Positions 11,690-24,108 of a stretch of 64,000 bases of DNA are shown piece after piece (position 1 is the first letter of the stretch; the number at the start of each line of letters is the position of its first letter). Under the pieces are notes generated by a model that searched no databases, was not told the DNA's origin, and saw only the letters and a list, made by a program, of their open reading frames with translations. A program made the translations under genes and the position numbers. The stretch is from contig WNNJ02000273.1 in NCBI GenBank assembly GCA_012934845.2, forward strand, positions 124,001 through 188,000. Direction: 5' to 3'. Origin of the DNA: Pomphorhynchus laevis (taxonomy: Eukaryota; Acanthocephala; Palaeacanthocephala; Echinorhynchida; Pomphorhynchidae).

Positions 11690-12002
11690 AGCTCAGTACA
11701 GCTCTTAATGTTGGGCATGTGGGTAATATAAAAATAAAAACAAAAATAAAATAAAAATCATCCGCAAGATAAATGTTGTTTTAATTTCTGACGAAATTCT
11801 TTAGTCGACTGCGTAGTAACTATTGAGCTGTCCAATTCATTCCAAGCATTGATCGCGTGATGCGGAAATGACTTTATAACCACCGATTTGCATACTTGCT
11901 GCTTTCTCAATTTGGCTTTATGTCCTCGTGTGCGATTGTGAGTTTTTATTGAACTTAGTTGTTTTAAAGACCTCCCATAACCAAGCATAATTAAGCGATG
12001 CA
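11690..12002 (-). mobile_element. 3' end of a different CR1-like LINE
   Basis: A minus-strand frame ending at 11758 encodes the classic CR1-type RT C-terminus: FPHHAINAWNELDSS then STKEFRQKLKQHL, about 85 residues. Its upstream part is cut off where LINE-A copy A2 begins (about 12003), so A2 probably inserted into it. An A-rich 3' region follows toward 11700. Confidence 0.65.
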
Positions 12003-12043
12003 AATAATAATATAATAATACAAATTTATTTAATGTGGCGAAT

Positions 12044-12060
12044 GCGTACAAGCTGTACGC
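12044..12060 (-). other. LINE-A 3' stem-loop, GTAC variant
   Basis: On the minus strand GCGTACA-GCT-TGTACGC pairs perfectly. Relative to A1 (GCGTGCA/TGCACGC), a G-C pair has become A-T on both sides, a compensatory change. Confidence 0.75.
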
Positions 12061-12089
12061 TTACAAGTCCACAAACAAAAATGAAAAAG

Positions 12090-15037
12090 TCAAGCAGATA
12101 AAATGTTTAAATCGGATCGGATTTGTCGTTTGAAGGACGGCAAGGAAGTGGATTGGCGTATATGAATGGGCAGATGATTCAACGATAGAGGAGCAGCCAC
12201 CAGGAAGTAGCGAAGTCCAAAGGAGGTAGAGTAGTTTAGAAGATGTAAAAGAAGGGAATTACAGGAACGCAAGGAACAGTAAACAGGACGAACATTATCA
12301 AGAAAAGGAAGGTTGAGAAATAAAGGGTTATGATAAGTTAAAAGGCAGAAAGCAACGAGAAGAAGATGAATTTGAACACGACAATAAATTGTTGGCAAAT
12401 CAAGAGAAGCAAGATGGTAGGATGTATGGTCAAAACGACGAAGACGGAGGATAATTCGGAGGGCTGCGCTGACGATGCGTTGTAGGGGAAGAAGAGTAGA
12501 TTTAGGTGAGTTGGAAAATAGACTAAGACAATAATCGAGTCTAGAAAAAAGGAGAGAAGATATTAGAGTCATACAAGGAGAGAAATCGATCAATCTACGA
12601 ACTTGACGGAGGTTGCGAAGTATCAAGGTAGATGAGCGTACTTTATCTTTAACGAAAGGTTTAAGTGAAAGTCGGTTGTCAAAATAGAAGCCTAGGAAAA
12701 CGAGATTATCAACGATAGGAAGAATTATAGAATTTAATGATACGGAGGGAGGTTCAAAGCCGAGGCGTCGTGGTAATATCCACATAATTTTGGATTTATC
12801 AGGATTCAGAGAAATGCGAAGGGAAGAAAGATGATTGGAAATTGAAATAAGACAGTCGGAAGCAGAAACACTAAGATCGTGAATACGATAAACAGGTGCA
12901 TGATCATAGATGAGAATGTCATCAGCATATTGCATAACATGGAAGTTAAATTTATGAGAAATCGAAGACAAGTCACCGAGAAGAAGAGAGAAAAGCATAG
13001 GGCCTAATACGGAGCCTTGTGGAAGACAGGACGGAATGGACGAAGAATGGGAGAGAGAAGAGTTAGAATAGACGCGAAATGTACGGTTTGATAGATATGA
13101 AGAAAACCATGATACAGTGGGTAAAGAGAAGCCATAATCATGACGAAGGCGATGGAGAAGAATCGAGTGATCGACGATGTCAAAAGCAGACGATAGATCA
13201 AGATAAACTATGACACTACATAATTTATGATCGCGCGATATGAGTAAGTCGTTATAAACTTTAAGACAGGCAATTTCAGTAGAGTGATTAGAGCGAAAAG
13301 CGGCTTGGAAGGGAGGAAACAAGTTAGAGGAAAAGAGATATGTATTAACTTGCTTGAGAACGAGACGCTCAAGGAGTTTAGAGAGGGTTGGGAGAAGTGA
13401 GATTAGGACGGTACGAAGATGGTAGTGAGGAGTCGAGAGATTGCTTTTTGATGAGAGGACGAACAGTGGCGCATTTCCAGATGGAAGGAAATGTACGGCT
13501 ACGGATGGACGAGTTGAACAATGTGGTTAGGAAGGGTGAGATAGAGGAGCAGATATTTTTAAGAAAGTGAGTTAGAATAGGGTCAGAAGGAGAGATTTTA
13601 TTAGGTAATGACAGCAGTACCGAAGAAACTTCATCAGACGAAACGGGAAGAAGGTGGAATAGTTCTGGGAGGGAAGTATTTAAAGAGAAGAGTGGGTACA
13701 AGGGGGCTACGGGTAGTAGGGAAAGTAAATTAGATAGCTTAGTTTGTAGATAAGAAGAAAATTTATCAGGATTTATATTACAAGGGGTAGATGATCGTGA
13801 AAGAATTGAGTTTAAGATTTTCCAATGAGATTTAGAGTTGGAAGATGACTCGAGTTGATTTCGCCAAAAGAGAGTACGTTTAGTACGTATAAGAATGAGA
13901 TGTGAACGGCGTTGAGAAAAGTAGGAATCACGAAGATTTGGAGAGAGTGAGTTGGGTGAACGTTTAAGAAAGCGTTTATACATACGAAAAGAGTGACGGA
14001 GTCGACGCTTAGAAAGACTACAGTCAGAATCGAACCAGGGAGCATGGCGCAAGCGCTGGGAACGTCGAAGTCGACTAGACAGAATGTTATTGAGGATCGA
14101 CGTAAGTTCAGAATCAAACAGAATGCAGAGATCATCGGGAGAGATAGTTAAGAGGAAGTGAAAAGAGTGAAGAATTGAGTAAGGCTGTACAGAGAATAGG
14201 GATATCGAGAAGCTTCCACGGTCGACTTGGTGTTGATAATGGTAAAGGCGGAGAAGGAGGATTGGGATGAGTAAGAGTAAGAGTGACAAGGAAATGATCG
14301 GACAAACCAGGATCAGTAATTGACAAGGAGGTATAGTCATTGAAGCAGTTAGGAACAGCAATGATGTCGAGAGCACCGCCGAGAATATGAGTTGGGCTTG
14401 TTGAAAGTAATTTATAGTTAAAATCAGAAAAAAGATTAGTTAAAGTGATAGAGTCAGACGGGCGATCAAGACGAATGTTAAAGTAACTGAGAACAAAAGA
14501 AGGAGTATAACACAATGAACAGTAAAACATTAGATCTGCAAGGTCGTTAAAGAAGATACGTGATGGGGCAACTGAACCTGGACGGTATACAATCACAAGT
14601 TCCAGAGGGAAAGGCGTTGATAATCTGCATATGAGTAATTCGAACGAAGTGTAACGGATGTTAACGTTGATTTTACGTAAAGACATTGGGTGACGAGCAA
14701 TGGCAACAATACCGCCATGGTTAGAAGCAGTAGATGTATGATATGCAATTTGACGAGCTGATTCAACTAGAGAACAACCAGAGCGACATAGACGACGAAT
14801 AGCAAGATCGTCGGAGTCAGAGTGCCAGGATTCGGTAATGCAGAGAATATCGATAGATAATTGATCGAAGATATCGAGAAGCATATCAGCTTTATGAAGA
14901 ATGGAGCGAGTATTGAATAGACTAAGACGAAAAGTATGCTTAGGAGCGAGATCGACTAGCGAAGAAGACAAGGGGGAGAGAGACAAACGCAGAGTTAAGT
15001 CAAACTCTCCGTTTGACTTTAAGTCAAACGCAGACAA
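12090..15037 (-). pseudogene. LINE-A ORF2 of A2: endonuclease and RT, three frames
   Basis: The frame at 14132-15037 is the APE-type endonuclease (LFNTRSIL, CITESWHS, GGIVAIAR, VYRPGSVAP, HILGGALDIIAV, LSDHFLVT). The conserved GDFN box reads SYFN, so its catalytic Asp is lost. A 2-base loss near 14145-14155 shifts into the linker frame (to 13378), and a second shift near 13375 leads into the RT frame (12090-13322) with LDLSSAFDIVDHS, QGSVLGPMLFSLLLGDL and QYADDILIYD. It is not functional. Confidence 0.88.
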
Positions 15038-15059
15038 GATACGATGCTAGTGTGTGCGA

Positions 15060-18000
15060 TGATGTGGCAGTCGGAACTGAAAATTAAATGAAATCCAAGG
15101 ATTTGACAGATAAGACATTAGTTGAAATTATCAATACTAGGATTCGTGCTAGAAACAGAAATTATTGGGTAATTTTTGCTAACATCACTGAAACTTCTGC
15201 AGACAACGTTCAGAACCGTGTGGATAATGATGTAGTTTCTATTCGTAAGGTCTTTTCGGATATATTCGTTCAGGGTGAAGAGGATATTGCGCGTAGTCTC
15301 AATGTCAAAAGCTTATTTCGTCTTGGTAAAAAAGCACAACATAAACCACGATTACTTAAAGTAGTATTTGATTCTGCAGATAATACAAGAGCAGTTTTAG
15401 CTAGAGGTTATCGCTTGAAAGGTAAGACGACAAAAATTTTTAAAGATCTCTCGGTTGAGGAAAGATTGTTGCTTAATAATGCTCGTGCTATTCTAGCATT
15501 TAGAAGATCGAATGGAGAGACTGATCTAATTTCTCTACTCAAGAAATTTTCGAGTAGTTCGTCGGCGACCATTCGTGCGTTGGTGAGTTTTGAGAGTTCT
15601 TCGAGGGATTCCTTTTTACAATTAGGAAATCTAGCGCGCATTGATATCACATTCAACATTACTACTCAATTACCCTCTGCTTCTGGTATCAGTGTCGCCT
15701 ATACTAATGTAAGGAGTATTTTACCAAAATTTGATGAACTTAAGGCATGAGTCATCTCAAATGAACCAGCAATCCTGGCTCTAACTGAAACATGGCTGCA
15801 TCGTGATATCTCCGATGGTTCGATTGATATTATGGGATATAATTTGTTGAGAGCTGATAGAGATTCTCGGAAAGGTGGAGGTGTTTCGCTCTATATTACG
15901 ACATCCTTAAATATTATTTCCACTCGTAATTTTAAAAATGAACTGGGCACTTGTGAGTTTCTCTCAGTCGTTGTTTCACACTTAGGAGGTCCCTTAGGTA
16001 TTGCCGTGTGCTACAGGTCGCCGCAATCATCCGTATTGAATCATGAATTCTCTAAACTAATTAGTCACTGTTCTGAGCTTGAAGAATATCTATTAGTTGG
16101 CGATTTTAATATACCCTCAGCTGGTCATATCGGGAATTATGTTTTGGATAGTGGTTCTTCCAAGTCAGATGTAGATTTGTGGAATTTTCTTACAAATGAT
16201 CTCATGTTAGAGCACCATATGCAGTCGTCCACCAGATTCGCGCAAAACCAGGAATCTTGTCTAAATTTGGTATTTTCCAAATTAATTACAAGTGTGGGTA
16301 ATATGAGCTATCAGAGTCCTATTGGATTGAGCGATCATTGCATGATCTTATTCAATTATTTTGCCAGGTGTATGATCCCAAAAGTGGAAAATTTTGATAG
16401 TGTCGAAAAGATCTTGGCAACAAATTGATGAAGACTCATTACGAGAGGCGGCACTAAGAACATCATTTAACTGTGCTAGTGAAGACATTGAGGTAAGGTG
16501 GCATGTTATTGAATCAGCTTTAGTAGCTCTTGCAGATAAGTTTGCACCACTCCGTAGTGTACCAAAAAGTAAAGCTAAATACCCTCCTTGGTTTGACACT
16601 GAATTGCGATATGCCCTTAAACATATGAATCGACTATTTGAACTAAGCCGTCATCAGAATAATTTTAAAAAGCGGTATACAATGTTCCGTAATTTCGTCA
16701 ATCATCTTAAGATTACAAAAAGGCAAAGTTTTGAAGATCAATTAGCTTTACAAATTGATACAGAACCAAAAAAATTTGGGCTTATGTGAATGATCTAGAA
16801 CTCTGCTACTAACTTTAAGAAACGGTAAAACTCGTGCAATATCGCCAGACAGCATGGCAGAAGTGTTTGCATCCGCTTTTGAGCTGACACCAGATGCTTT
16901 CTCTAGCGTATGTGAAGATGCAGCATCACAAGAGGTAGAAATTGATTCTCCAGTTTTAACGATAATAGCACATGAGGTTTTTGTTGAATTGGCTAGGTTA
17001 TCTAGATCATCAGCAGCAGGCCCCGATGATATTCACCCCCAACTTCTTAAGTTACTTGCTCCTGTTCTGGCTGAGCCATTAGCCTCCATATTTGAGCTAA
17101 GCTTGCGCATTTCGAAGTTACCTGCTGCCTGGAAAAAAGCGATTGTAGTACCAATTTATAAAAATGGTGAAAAAGATGATCCGAATAACTATAGGGCAAT
17201 AAGTCTAACTAGTGTTGTATGCAAAGTGATTGAGCGCATACTAAACAGACGCATATATGATCATTTGAGTTCGCTAAGAATTCTCAATAATGCACAGCAT
17301 GGATTTCGCCCTCGGCGTTCATGTCTTACAAACTTATTACATGCTCGTGAAGATTGGGTTGGACATGTTGCTAACGGGTACTGTATCGACGTAATATTTC
17401 TTGACTTTAGTCGGGCTTTTGATAGGGTGCCCCACAAAATGCTAATTTCCACCCTTGAGTCTTATAAAGTCAATCGCTCCATTATAAGCTGGATTCAAGA
17501 TTTTCTTAAAGATAGATCCTTTGCTGTTCGTGTAGGTCAATGCCTATCGTCTTATCGTCCTATCACCTCAGGAGTACCACAGGGATCAGTCTTAGGACCC
17601 TTGTTGTTTAACATATTTATAAATCAGCTACTAGATTTAATTGAGGATTGTAGTGTTTTAGCTTTTGCCGACGATGTAAAGGTATGGAAATTGATTAAAA
17701 CCAACAAGGATCGAAATGACTTTCAAAATATCCTAAACATTGTTTATCGATGGTCTTTAAACACTGGAATTGTATTGAATATTAAAAAGTGTGCACATAT
17801 GAGATTAGGTCATAGCAATGTGAGTCAAGAATATTTTATTGGCGATGAGTTTGTTGTTTCCACGCAGTCCATTCTGGATCTTGGTATAATTGTTCAAAAC
17901 AATCTGAAAACACGTGCTAACACTGATAGGATTTGTAACGCAGCAAGAAGAATGACCTATATTGTCAAAAATTGCTTTAAAGATTTATCTCCCGTTTGTG

Positions 18001-18490
18001 TTGTGCGTTTATATAATGCTCTTATAAGACCGATATTAGAATATGTGTTGCCAGTAGTCTTTCCGTGTTCGCTTACAGAACTTGATCAGTTAGAGCGCAT
18101 ACTTCGACGGTTTACGAAATTATGTCCTCAGGTACGATATCTTCCCTATGAGGCACGAATAAAAAGTTTGAATATGCCGACAGTGCGTGAAAGGTTTCTT
18201 CTTTTCGACCTTCTAGCTATGTATCGACTAGTTAATAAAGATGAAAATTTTCCAGCAAATAGAGTTGAACTCAATGAACGGGATGGACGTAGAGGACACT
18301 CGAAAGTACTAGTAGTACATGAGCACGGAAAATACCCTCGTCATTTCCGACTGTCTACCGAGCGGTGAATATTTAAAATCGTCTTCCAGTTGGTGTCGTT
18401 GCGATGCATACAATCAATGGATTAGACCTATGTGTCTAATATATATACTGAATGATTTTTCGATTTTTTTCTTGTATTAATTTGTTTTTT
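15060..18490 (+). mobile_element. LINE-C, nearly full-length CR1-like LINE
   Basis: The element reads continuously from an RRM-like N-terminal region through endonuclease to RT and C-terminal domain, unlike LINE-A where ORF1 is separate. It ends near 18490 in T-rich sequence without the LINE-A/B stem-loop. Three frameshifts, one in-frame stop and a frame change at the very end mark it as dead, but the long intact RT frame suggests moderate age. Confidence 0.88.
15088..18450 (+). pseudogene. LINE-C polyprotein: RRM-like, APE endonuclease, reverse transcriptase
   Basis: Residues from the ATG at 15088 hold YWVIFANITETSAD, LFRLGKK and LLKVVFDSAD, the RRM-like pattern of CR1-group ORF1 proteins, then AYTNVRSILPK opening the endonuclease. 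A TGA at 15748-15750 interrupts the frame; the endonuclease continues in the same frame (15832-16428: LALTETWL upstream, VCYRSPQSS, VGDFNIPSAG, LSDHCM). Frameshifts lie near 16410 and within about 16780-16850. The RT frame 16854-18368 (504 codons) has AAGPDDIHPQLLK, FSRAFDRVPHKM, SGVPQGSVLGPLLFNIFIN and FADD (residues 271-274). The C-terminus NRLPVGVVAM is read in another frame after 18350. Confidence 0.88.
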
Positions 18491-18496
18491 TATGAG

Positions 18497-19740
18497 CGGT
18501 CAAAACAGTCCTATGGTTATGGATCTGTAGTAATAATAAAGGAGGGAGCGCGGTAGTCGTCGAGAGGGAGCTGAATCCAGGTGAGGGGCGGCGACGAGGA
18601 AGGATCGGAGACCGTAGATGTTAGAGAAATTAGAAACGTGAAGTAAGAAAGAGTGACGTAAACGCAGCGATATAGAGGTGGGGCGAGTGTCGTCTAAGAA
18701 AGGGAGGTTGGTGAACGATGGGGAGACGACCGCGATGAGACGAAAAGTTACGAGAAGGCGGAGCTGTATGCGGATGTGGATAGTGGTCCAGAAGAGTTGG
18801 GCAAGATATGTGGATGTGTAGTCAAAGCGACGGAGACGTAGGAGCATTCGAACGGCGGACTTGATGATGCGTTGTAGGGGTAGGATGATGGATTTTGAGA
18901 ATTTGCGAAAAGGCTGAGGCAGTAATCGATTTTAGGGAAAAGAAACGATAAAAGAAGAGACATAAAGGAACTGAAGTCGATAAAGGGGCGGATACGGCGG
19001 CTGTCACGAAGAATTAAGTTCGACGAGTTGACCTTGCCGCGGACGAAGGGTTTAAGTGAAAGGTGATCATCGAAATGGAATTCTATGAAAGTGAGATTGT
19101 GGACTATGGGAAAGATTGATGGGGCAAAATATACAGGTGAAGTAGATATGTTAAGTTGAGGGGAATGATCCACATTATTTTAGACTTGTCTGGGTTAAGA
19201 ACGAGACGAAGATGGGAGAGACGTTTGTAGATAGAATAAAGACAGTTCGAGGCAGAAATGTCAATATCGTGTATACGATGGGAAGTGCATCATCATAAAT
19301 GAGGATGTTATTGGCGTATTGCCTGACGTTAAATGAGTAATGTTTGATAAACGGAGATAGATCGCAAAGTAGAAGAGAGAAAATCAGGTGATCTAGGACT
19401 GAACATATGCGAACCCGCAGTAAATAGGGACGGGAGGAGATGTTGATGAATTTGAACATACTCGAAAAGAACGGTCGAATAAATATGAGGCAAACAATGC
19501 TACGGAGCAGGAAGACAAGCCGTAATCATAACGAATGCGAGAAAGGAAGATGGAGTGGTTGACGATGTTCAAGACGGATGAAAGGTCGAGGGAGATGAGA
19601 ACACTATAGAGAGCCTTGCCATGAGAAATGAGTATGTCGTTGTAAACTTTCATGCAGGCGATTTCTATGGAATTATTAGATTTCTGTAAAGGGAAGATAC
19701 AACTACGAATGAACGAGTTAAACAAAGCAATGATATGAGG
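18497..19740 (-). mobile_element. LINE-B copy B3 (inverted), lacks its 3' end
   Basis: Minus-strand pieces encode the RT palm region and C-terminal domain (SNLILRDSRRIRPFID, YANNILIYDDA in place of YADDILIYD, PKIDYCLSLFANS). The usual 3' stem-loop is missing: the copy begins at 18497 directly after the end of LINE-C. The upstream end stops near 19740. Frames change several times. Confidence 0.75.
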
Positions 19741-19869
19741 ACAGATTATACTTCGGCAAGTGAGACATGGAGAAGACCGAAGGGAGATTCTTTAAAAATG
19801 AAGTAACAAATTTGAGATATGCAATTAGATGTAGAACTAATTGTAAAAGTAAAAATATAATATATTTAT

Positions 19870-20160
19870 AATATAATTTATTGTGCTTGTTCTCGATGTC
19901 TTTCTCGCTATGTTGGAGAGATATCGAACTCAGTAAATATAAAGATGAACTGCCGTTGATCAGATAAATGCGCTAAACTCATTGGAAGAAACGGAACAGC
20001 TAATTATTGCATAAATAATCCTGAATATCAAATTCTAGTAATTATGATAAAGGCCATTTAAGAGTGATACTTAGCGCAATCAAGGTGAACAGTTTTGGAA
20101 AGCACAGCTAATGACCGACTTGGAACCAAACACGTATAATGATTACATAACATTAATCCG
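19870..20160 (+). pseudogene. Probable GIY-YIG endonuclease fragment of a Penelope-like element
   Basis: One frame near 19883-19945 reads CACSRCLSRYVGEIS, matching the Cys-pair plus YVGE/QT start of Penelope-like GIY-YIG nucleases, then SVNIKMN. Further along, in other frames, FWKAQLMTD and YNDYITLIRLYC resemble the FW..L...GLND region of Naiad endonucleases. It is decayed and lies upstream of Naiad N3, so it may be N3's own N-terminal nuclease. Confidence 0.45.
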
Positions 20161-21393
20161 CTTATACTGTAATAGTTTAAAGGAACATTTGTATTTAAGA
20201 TACTGAAGACTATTTAGGTCGCAAGCTTTATAAGCCGTTCTTTAGTTGATTTGAGCTGTTCTTTTGAGCAGTTCTATAGCGGATTTCGATTTCTTAAATT
20301 GTAATTGCTCAATATTGAATAAAAAGGGTCTTCTTTTTATTAGAAAGAAGACTGTAGATTTTTGTTCAGAAACAATTATTACAAGTCACTGTTCTAAAAA
20401 AGGGTATATTATCTAATCAGATATTAAAACTATGCCTACATTATATATAATACGCCTATATTATATATAGGCATATCTATAATACGCCTATAAATTACCC
20501 CTATGTTATATATAATATAGGCATAATACATAATATATATTATAATATATATTAGAAATAATATATATTAGAAAGAAGACTGTAGATTTTAGTTCAGAAA
20601 CAATTATAGGTATATCTTATAATACCTATAACGCATATCTAACAAAAATTAAACCATCAAGTAAATATAAATATATGGATAAAATTGAATTAATAGAATC
20701 CTTAAATATTTTGATAAATCAAAATTATTTAAAGGTGTTCCAATGGGAGGTAATATAGTAGTTCAATTATATCTGAAATTGTTTTGAAACAATTATTACA
20801 AGTCACTGTTATATAATGCAGGGGTCTCCAAACTTTTCAGCCTTAGAGCCATACTTATTACTCCAGTAAGTTCCGAGGGCCAAAACATATTATCATTGTT
20901 GCCGGTGGTAAAAAGTGGAAAAGTCTATTAATGAAAAAAAAGTCTGAAAAAGTACGCGACGTTTAAAAAAGGCTGCAAATCGGACTAAAGTCCGCAAAAC
21001 GCATCTACTGTAAATTATTAATTTTCTGCCATTATCTGTAATTTATGTATCAGCCGTAGAGTACGAGCCATGAGAAGTAACGTGACACGACATCTGGTGG
21101 ATGCAAGCAAAAATAGGCAGTACCTTCTATCTCCGACAGATGGCGCTAATAGCGCGTATAGAATAATCTCTTTTGTTCGAGAAAGTTCTACTGTCTTTCA
21201 CACAAACTTCTAGATGGCAGTAATTGGAATATATAAGAAGGCTAGTGGCGCAACCACAAGTCAGTTCCTATGATACCGTTTTGACATAAAATAGTGCGTA
21301 CCTCATTAAAACGTTGTTGTGCGTGTTTCAGTTTAAGACATCTTTGTAACAGTATTTTTATTTAATTGTTGCTCTTGTGTGTGATTTAGTAGT

Positions 21394-23077
21394 ATGGAAA
21401 AGAAGCGAAAAATTGATAGTGAATGCAGAAAATTCAAAGATCAGTGGAGCATTCAGTATTTCATAATTGAGTCCAGTAACAAGGCGCTGTGTTTGATTTG
21501 CAATGAAAGCATAGCCGTTCTCAAATAATATAATATTAAACGTCATTATGATGCAACACATTTTGAAATTTACTCAAAATATACAGGAAGTTTGCGGACA
21601 GAAAAATTCGAAGCAATGAAGCGCGGATTAAAATTGCAGCAATCAAATTTACAAAACTCAAAACTGAACAAGAGGCAGCAACTCGTGCCAGCTTTCATGT
21701 GGCTCTTGAAATAGCAAAACGTGGAAAACCATTCACTAATGGAGAAATGATTAAAGAATGCATAAATGCAGTAGTCGAAGAAATGTGGGCTGAAAAGGTA
21801 AATTCATTAAAAATTGTCAGCTTGTCGGCAAACACTGTAGCTCGAAGGGTAGATAACATCGATGAAAATATATCCTCTCAACTGTTCGACAAAAATGGAC
21901 ATGTTGAGTGGTTTTCTTTGGCCTTGGATGAGTCAACGGATGTGACAGACACTGCTCAGGTGTTGATTTATATTCGAGGAGTAGATAAAAGTTATGAAAT
22001 GCATGAAGAACGTCTTGATATGATGGTATTCATTGGACAACTACTGGTACGGATATTTTTAAAGGAGTTGAAATGGCCATTAATCAAAAGAACCTTCGAT
22101 GGAAAAACTTGAAATGTATTACAACTGATGGAGGCAAAAGCATGAGTGGGAAAGATAAAGGAGTAATCGCTCTTGTGTCAAAGGCTGTAGAAAATGACGG
22201 TGGTTCAAAACCATTAGTCTTACATTGTATCATTCATCAACAGTCTTTGTGCGGAAAATATTTGAATATGTCTGAAGTTCTGAAACCAGTCATATCAACC
22301 GTTAATTTTATCAAGACTTTTGGGCTGAATCATCGACAATTCCGACAATTTATTGAAGAGATTGTAGAAAATGATTTGCCTTATTATACTGCCGTACGTT
22401 GGCTTAGTTGTGGGAAAGTCCTTCAGCGCTTTTTTGAACTTCAAGCAGTGATCGAAATTTTTTTGAATGAAAAGCATCGCCCTCTTACTGAATTACAAAA
22501 CAACGCATGGCTGTGGAAGTTAGCATTCTATGTTGATTTGACAAAACATGTGAACGAACTGAATTTGAGATTGCAAGGAGAAGACCAGAATCTTCCTGAT
22601 TTATACAATAATATCAAAGATTTTGCAATCAAAACTTTGAGTTATTTGGAAACACATTTTGATACTCTTTTCTCGGACTTTGATTTCATTTCGAATCAAA
22701 TTAAGATTTTCCAGAATCCTTTTGATGCTGACATTGAAACCCTAGCCTCTGAACTTCAAATTAAAATGATTGATCTACAGTGCAGTGATATAATTAAGAA
22801 CAAATATCAAAACTCATCATTGTTAAAATTTTATAAGAGTCTTGCACTGTCACAATTTTCTAATTTGCATAAATTTGCTCGTGGGCTGTTTTCTGTTTTT
22901 GGCACTACTTATATGTGTGAGAAGACCTTCTCCAAAATAAAGTACATAAAAAATGCTTACAGATCTAAATTAACCGACGAGAATCTTAAATCCATTTTAA
23001 TAATTGGTACAAGTAAAATTAGTCCACAACTTAAAACTATTATCAGTGGAAAATCTCAATTACATAAATCTCATTAG
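21394..23077 (+). pseudogene. hAT transposase with BED finger (ZBED5/GTF2IRD2-like type), broken
   Basis: The ATG at 21394 starts MEKKRKIDSE followed by a BED zinc finger, with Cys33 and Cys36 in ALCLICNES and the His pair in RHYDATH. A TAA at 21526 replaces a codon within the finger. A frameshift near 21655 leads to the frame 21699-22112 (ALDESTDVTDTAQ, carrying the first catalytic Asp region), and another near 22070 to the frame 22073-23077 (CITTDGGKSMSGKDKG, VLHCIIHQQSLCGK and the C-terminal dimerisation part CEKTFSKIKYIKNAYRS). It would cut and rejoin transposon ends if whole; here it is inactive. Confidence 0.9.
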
Positions 23078-23436
23078 TATTTGATATGCCATTATGTATG
23101 TAATAAGTTGTGTTTTAATTTAAAATGTATGAAATGTAGTTGGATTCATTTCAATAATTTGTTAGTTATTATATCTTGAAGTTAAATATTCTGCATATTA
23201 TACATGTCTTTACTCATTACAATTCCGTGTTTCTTTATCCATACTTATTACAAAAACAAAAACAATAAGCCTACAACAATGTTATTAGTAGTTAGCCCAG
23301 GACCATATCAATATAGATGTTATCTTTACAATTATTAAACATAAAATTTGAATACTTCAGTGAACTTAAGTTAATTTGTTAATGTTCCATAACTTAAGTT
23401 ATGGAAACAAAAGGTGCTCGGGGTCAATGTTAAATG

Positions 23437-23672
23437 ATCAAAATTGAAATGGCGAGACGCACCGCATGAGTCAGAAAATTTATTGAATTTTCGATTCCAG
23501 TTTGGAATCATCATCAGAAATTGTAAGATGTTTGTAATCATTTAAATTTTTAAAAGTAAAAATTTTCTTGATTACAAACATCTTACAATTTCTTATGATG
23601 ATTCCAAACTGGAATCGAAAATTCAATAAATTTTCTGACTCATGCGGGACGTCTTGCCATTTCAATTTTGAT
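23437..23672. repeat. About 236-bp near-perfect hairpin inside the hAT element
   Basis: Left arm from 23437 (ATCAAAATTGAAATGGC) is the reverse complement of the right arm ending at 23672, with only a few mismatches over roughly 105 bp each side and an AT-rich loop near 23540-23565. It lies between the transposase stop and the right terminal repeat. It may be a foldback element or MITE that landed there. Confidence 0.85.
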
Positions 23673-24108
23673 AACTTTAGTTAATTTGCTAGAAAAATAT
23701 ATGTGCTATAAAAGGAGTTTTCAAGTATGCTAGCTCTCCGCGGGCCAGAAAAAAATCTGTCAGTGGGCCGGATGTGTCCCGCGGTCCGTAGTTTGGAGAC
23801 CCCTGCTATAATGGATAAAAAGGGTATAATTGGAATCCAAAATTAGATAAAAATCCAATAAAAACTAGGTTCATATGCAATGCGTTTAAATGTACATTAA
23901 AACCACTTTCTGTTTATATGAATAAAATACTTAAAGTAATTAAAGCACACTTTAAAAAATATTGCAAGGTAATCGAAATTAATACTGGTATAAAACACTA
24001 TTTCAGTATTAATTCTACAAAAGAATTTTTAGAACAGACAAAAGGAATAAATTTTCAAAATATAAATACGTACGATTTTAGTACGCTTTATACAAATCTA
24101 GATTTAGT

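Larger units (their letters stand above)
12003..15037 (-). mobile_element. LINE-A copy A2 (inverted), nearly complete ORF2
   Basis: The minus strand carries the whole ORF2 region and the 3' UTR with stem-loop 12044-12060 in its GCGTACA/TGTACGC form, with an AT tail toward 12003. The 5' end is truncated just inside ORF2 at about 15020-15037, where short inverted repeats (GTTTGACTT and AAGTCAAAC) lie. Protein identity to A6 is high, so the copy is fairly young. Confidence 0.9.
20819..23805 (+). mobile_element. hAT-superfamily DNA transposon with intact ends
   Basis: The terminal inverted repeats read CAGGGGTCTCCAAACT at 20819 and AGTTTGGAGACCCCTG at 23790-23805. Flanking 8-bp target duplications are ATATAATG (20811-20818) and CTATAATG (23806-23813), one mismatch; the Naiad sequence at this site in N2 reads CTATAATG, so the left copy carries the change. 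Inside are a transposase pseudogene and a large hairpin. An 8-bp duplication and CAGGGG ends are typical of hAT elements. Confidence 0.93.
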
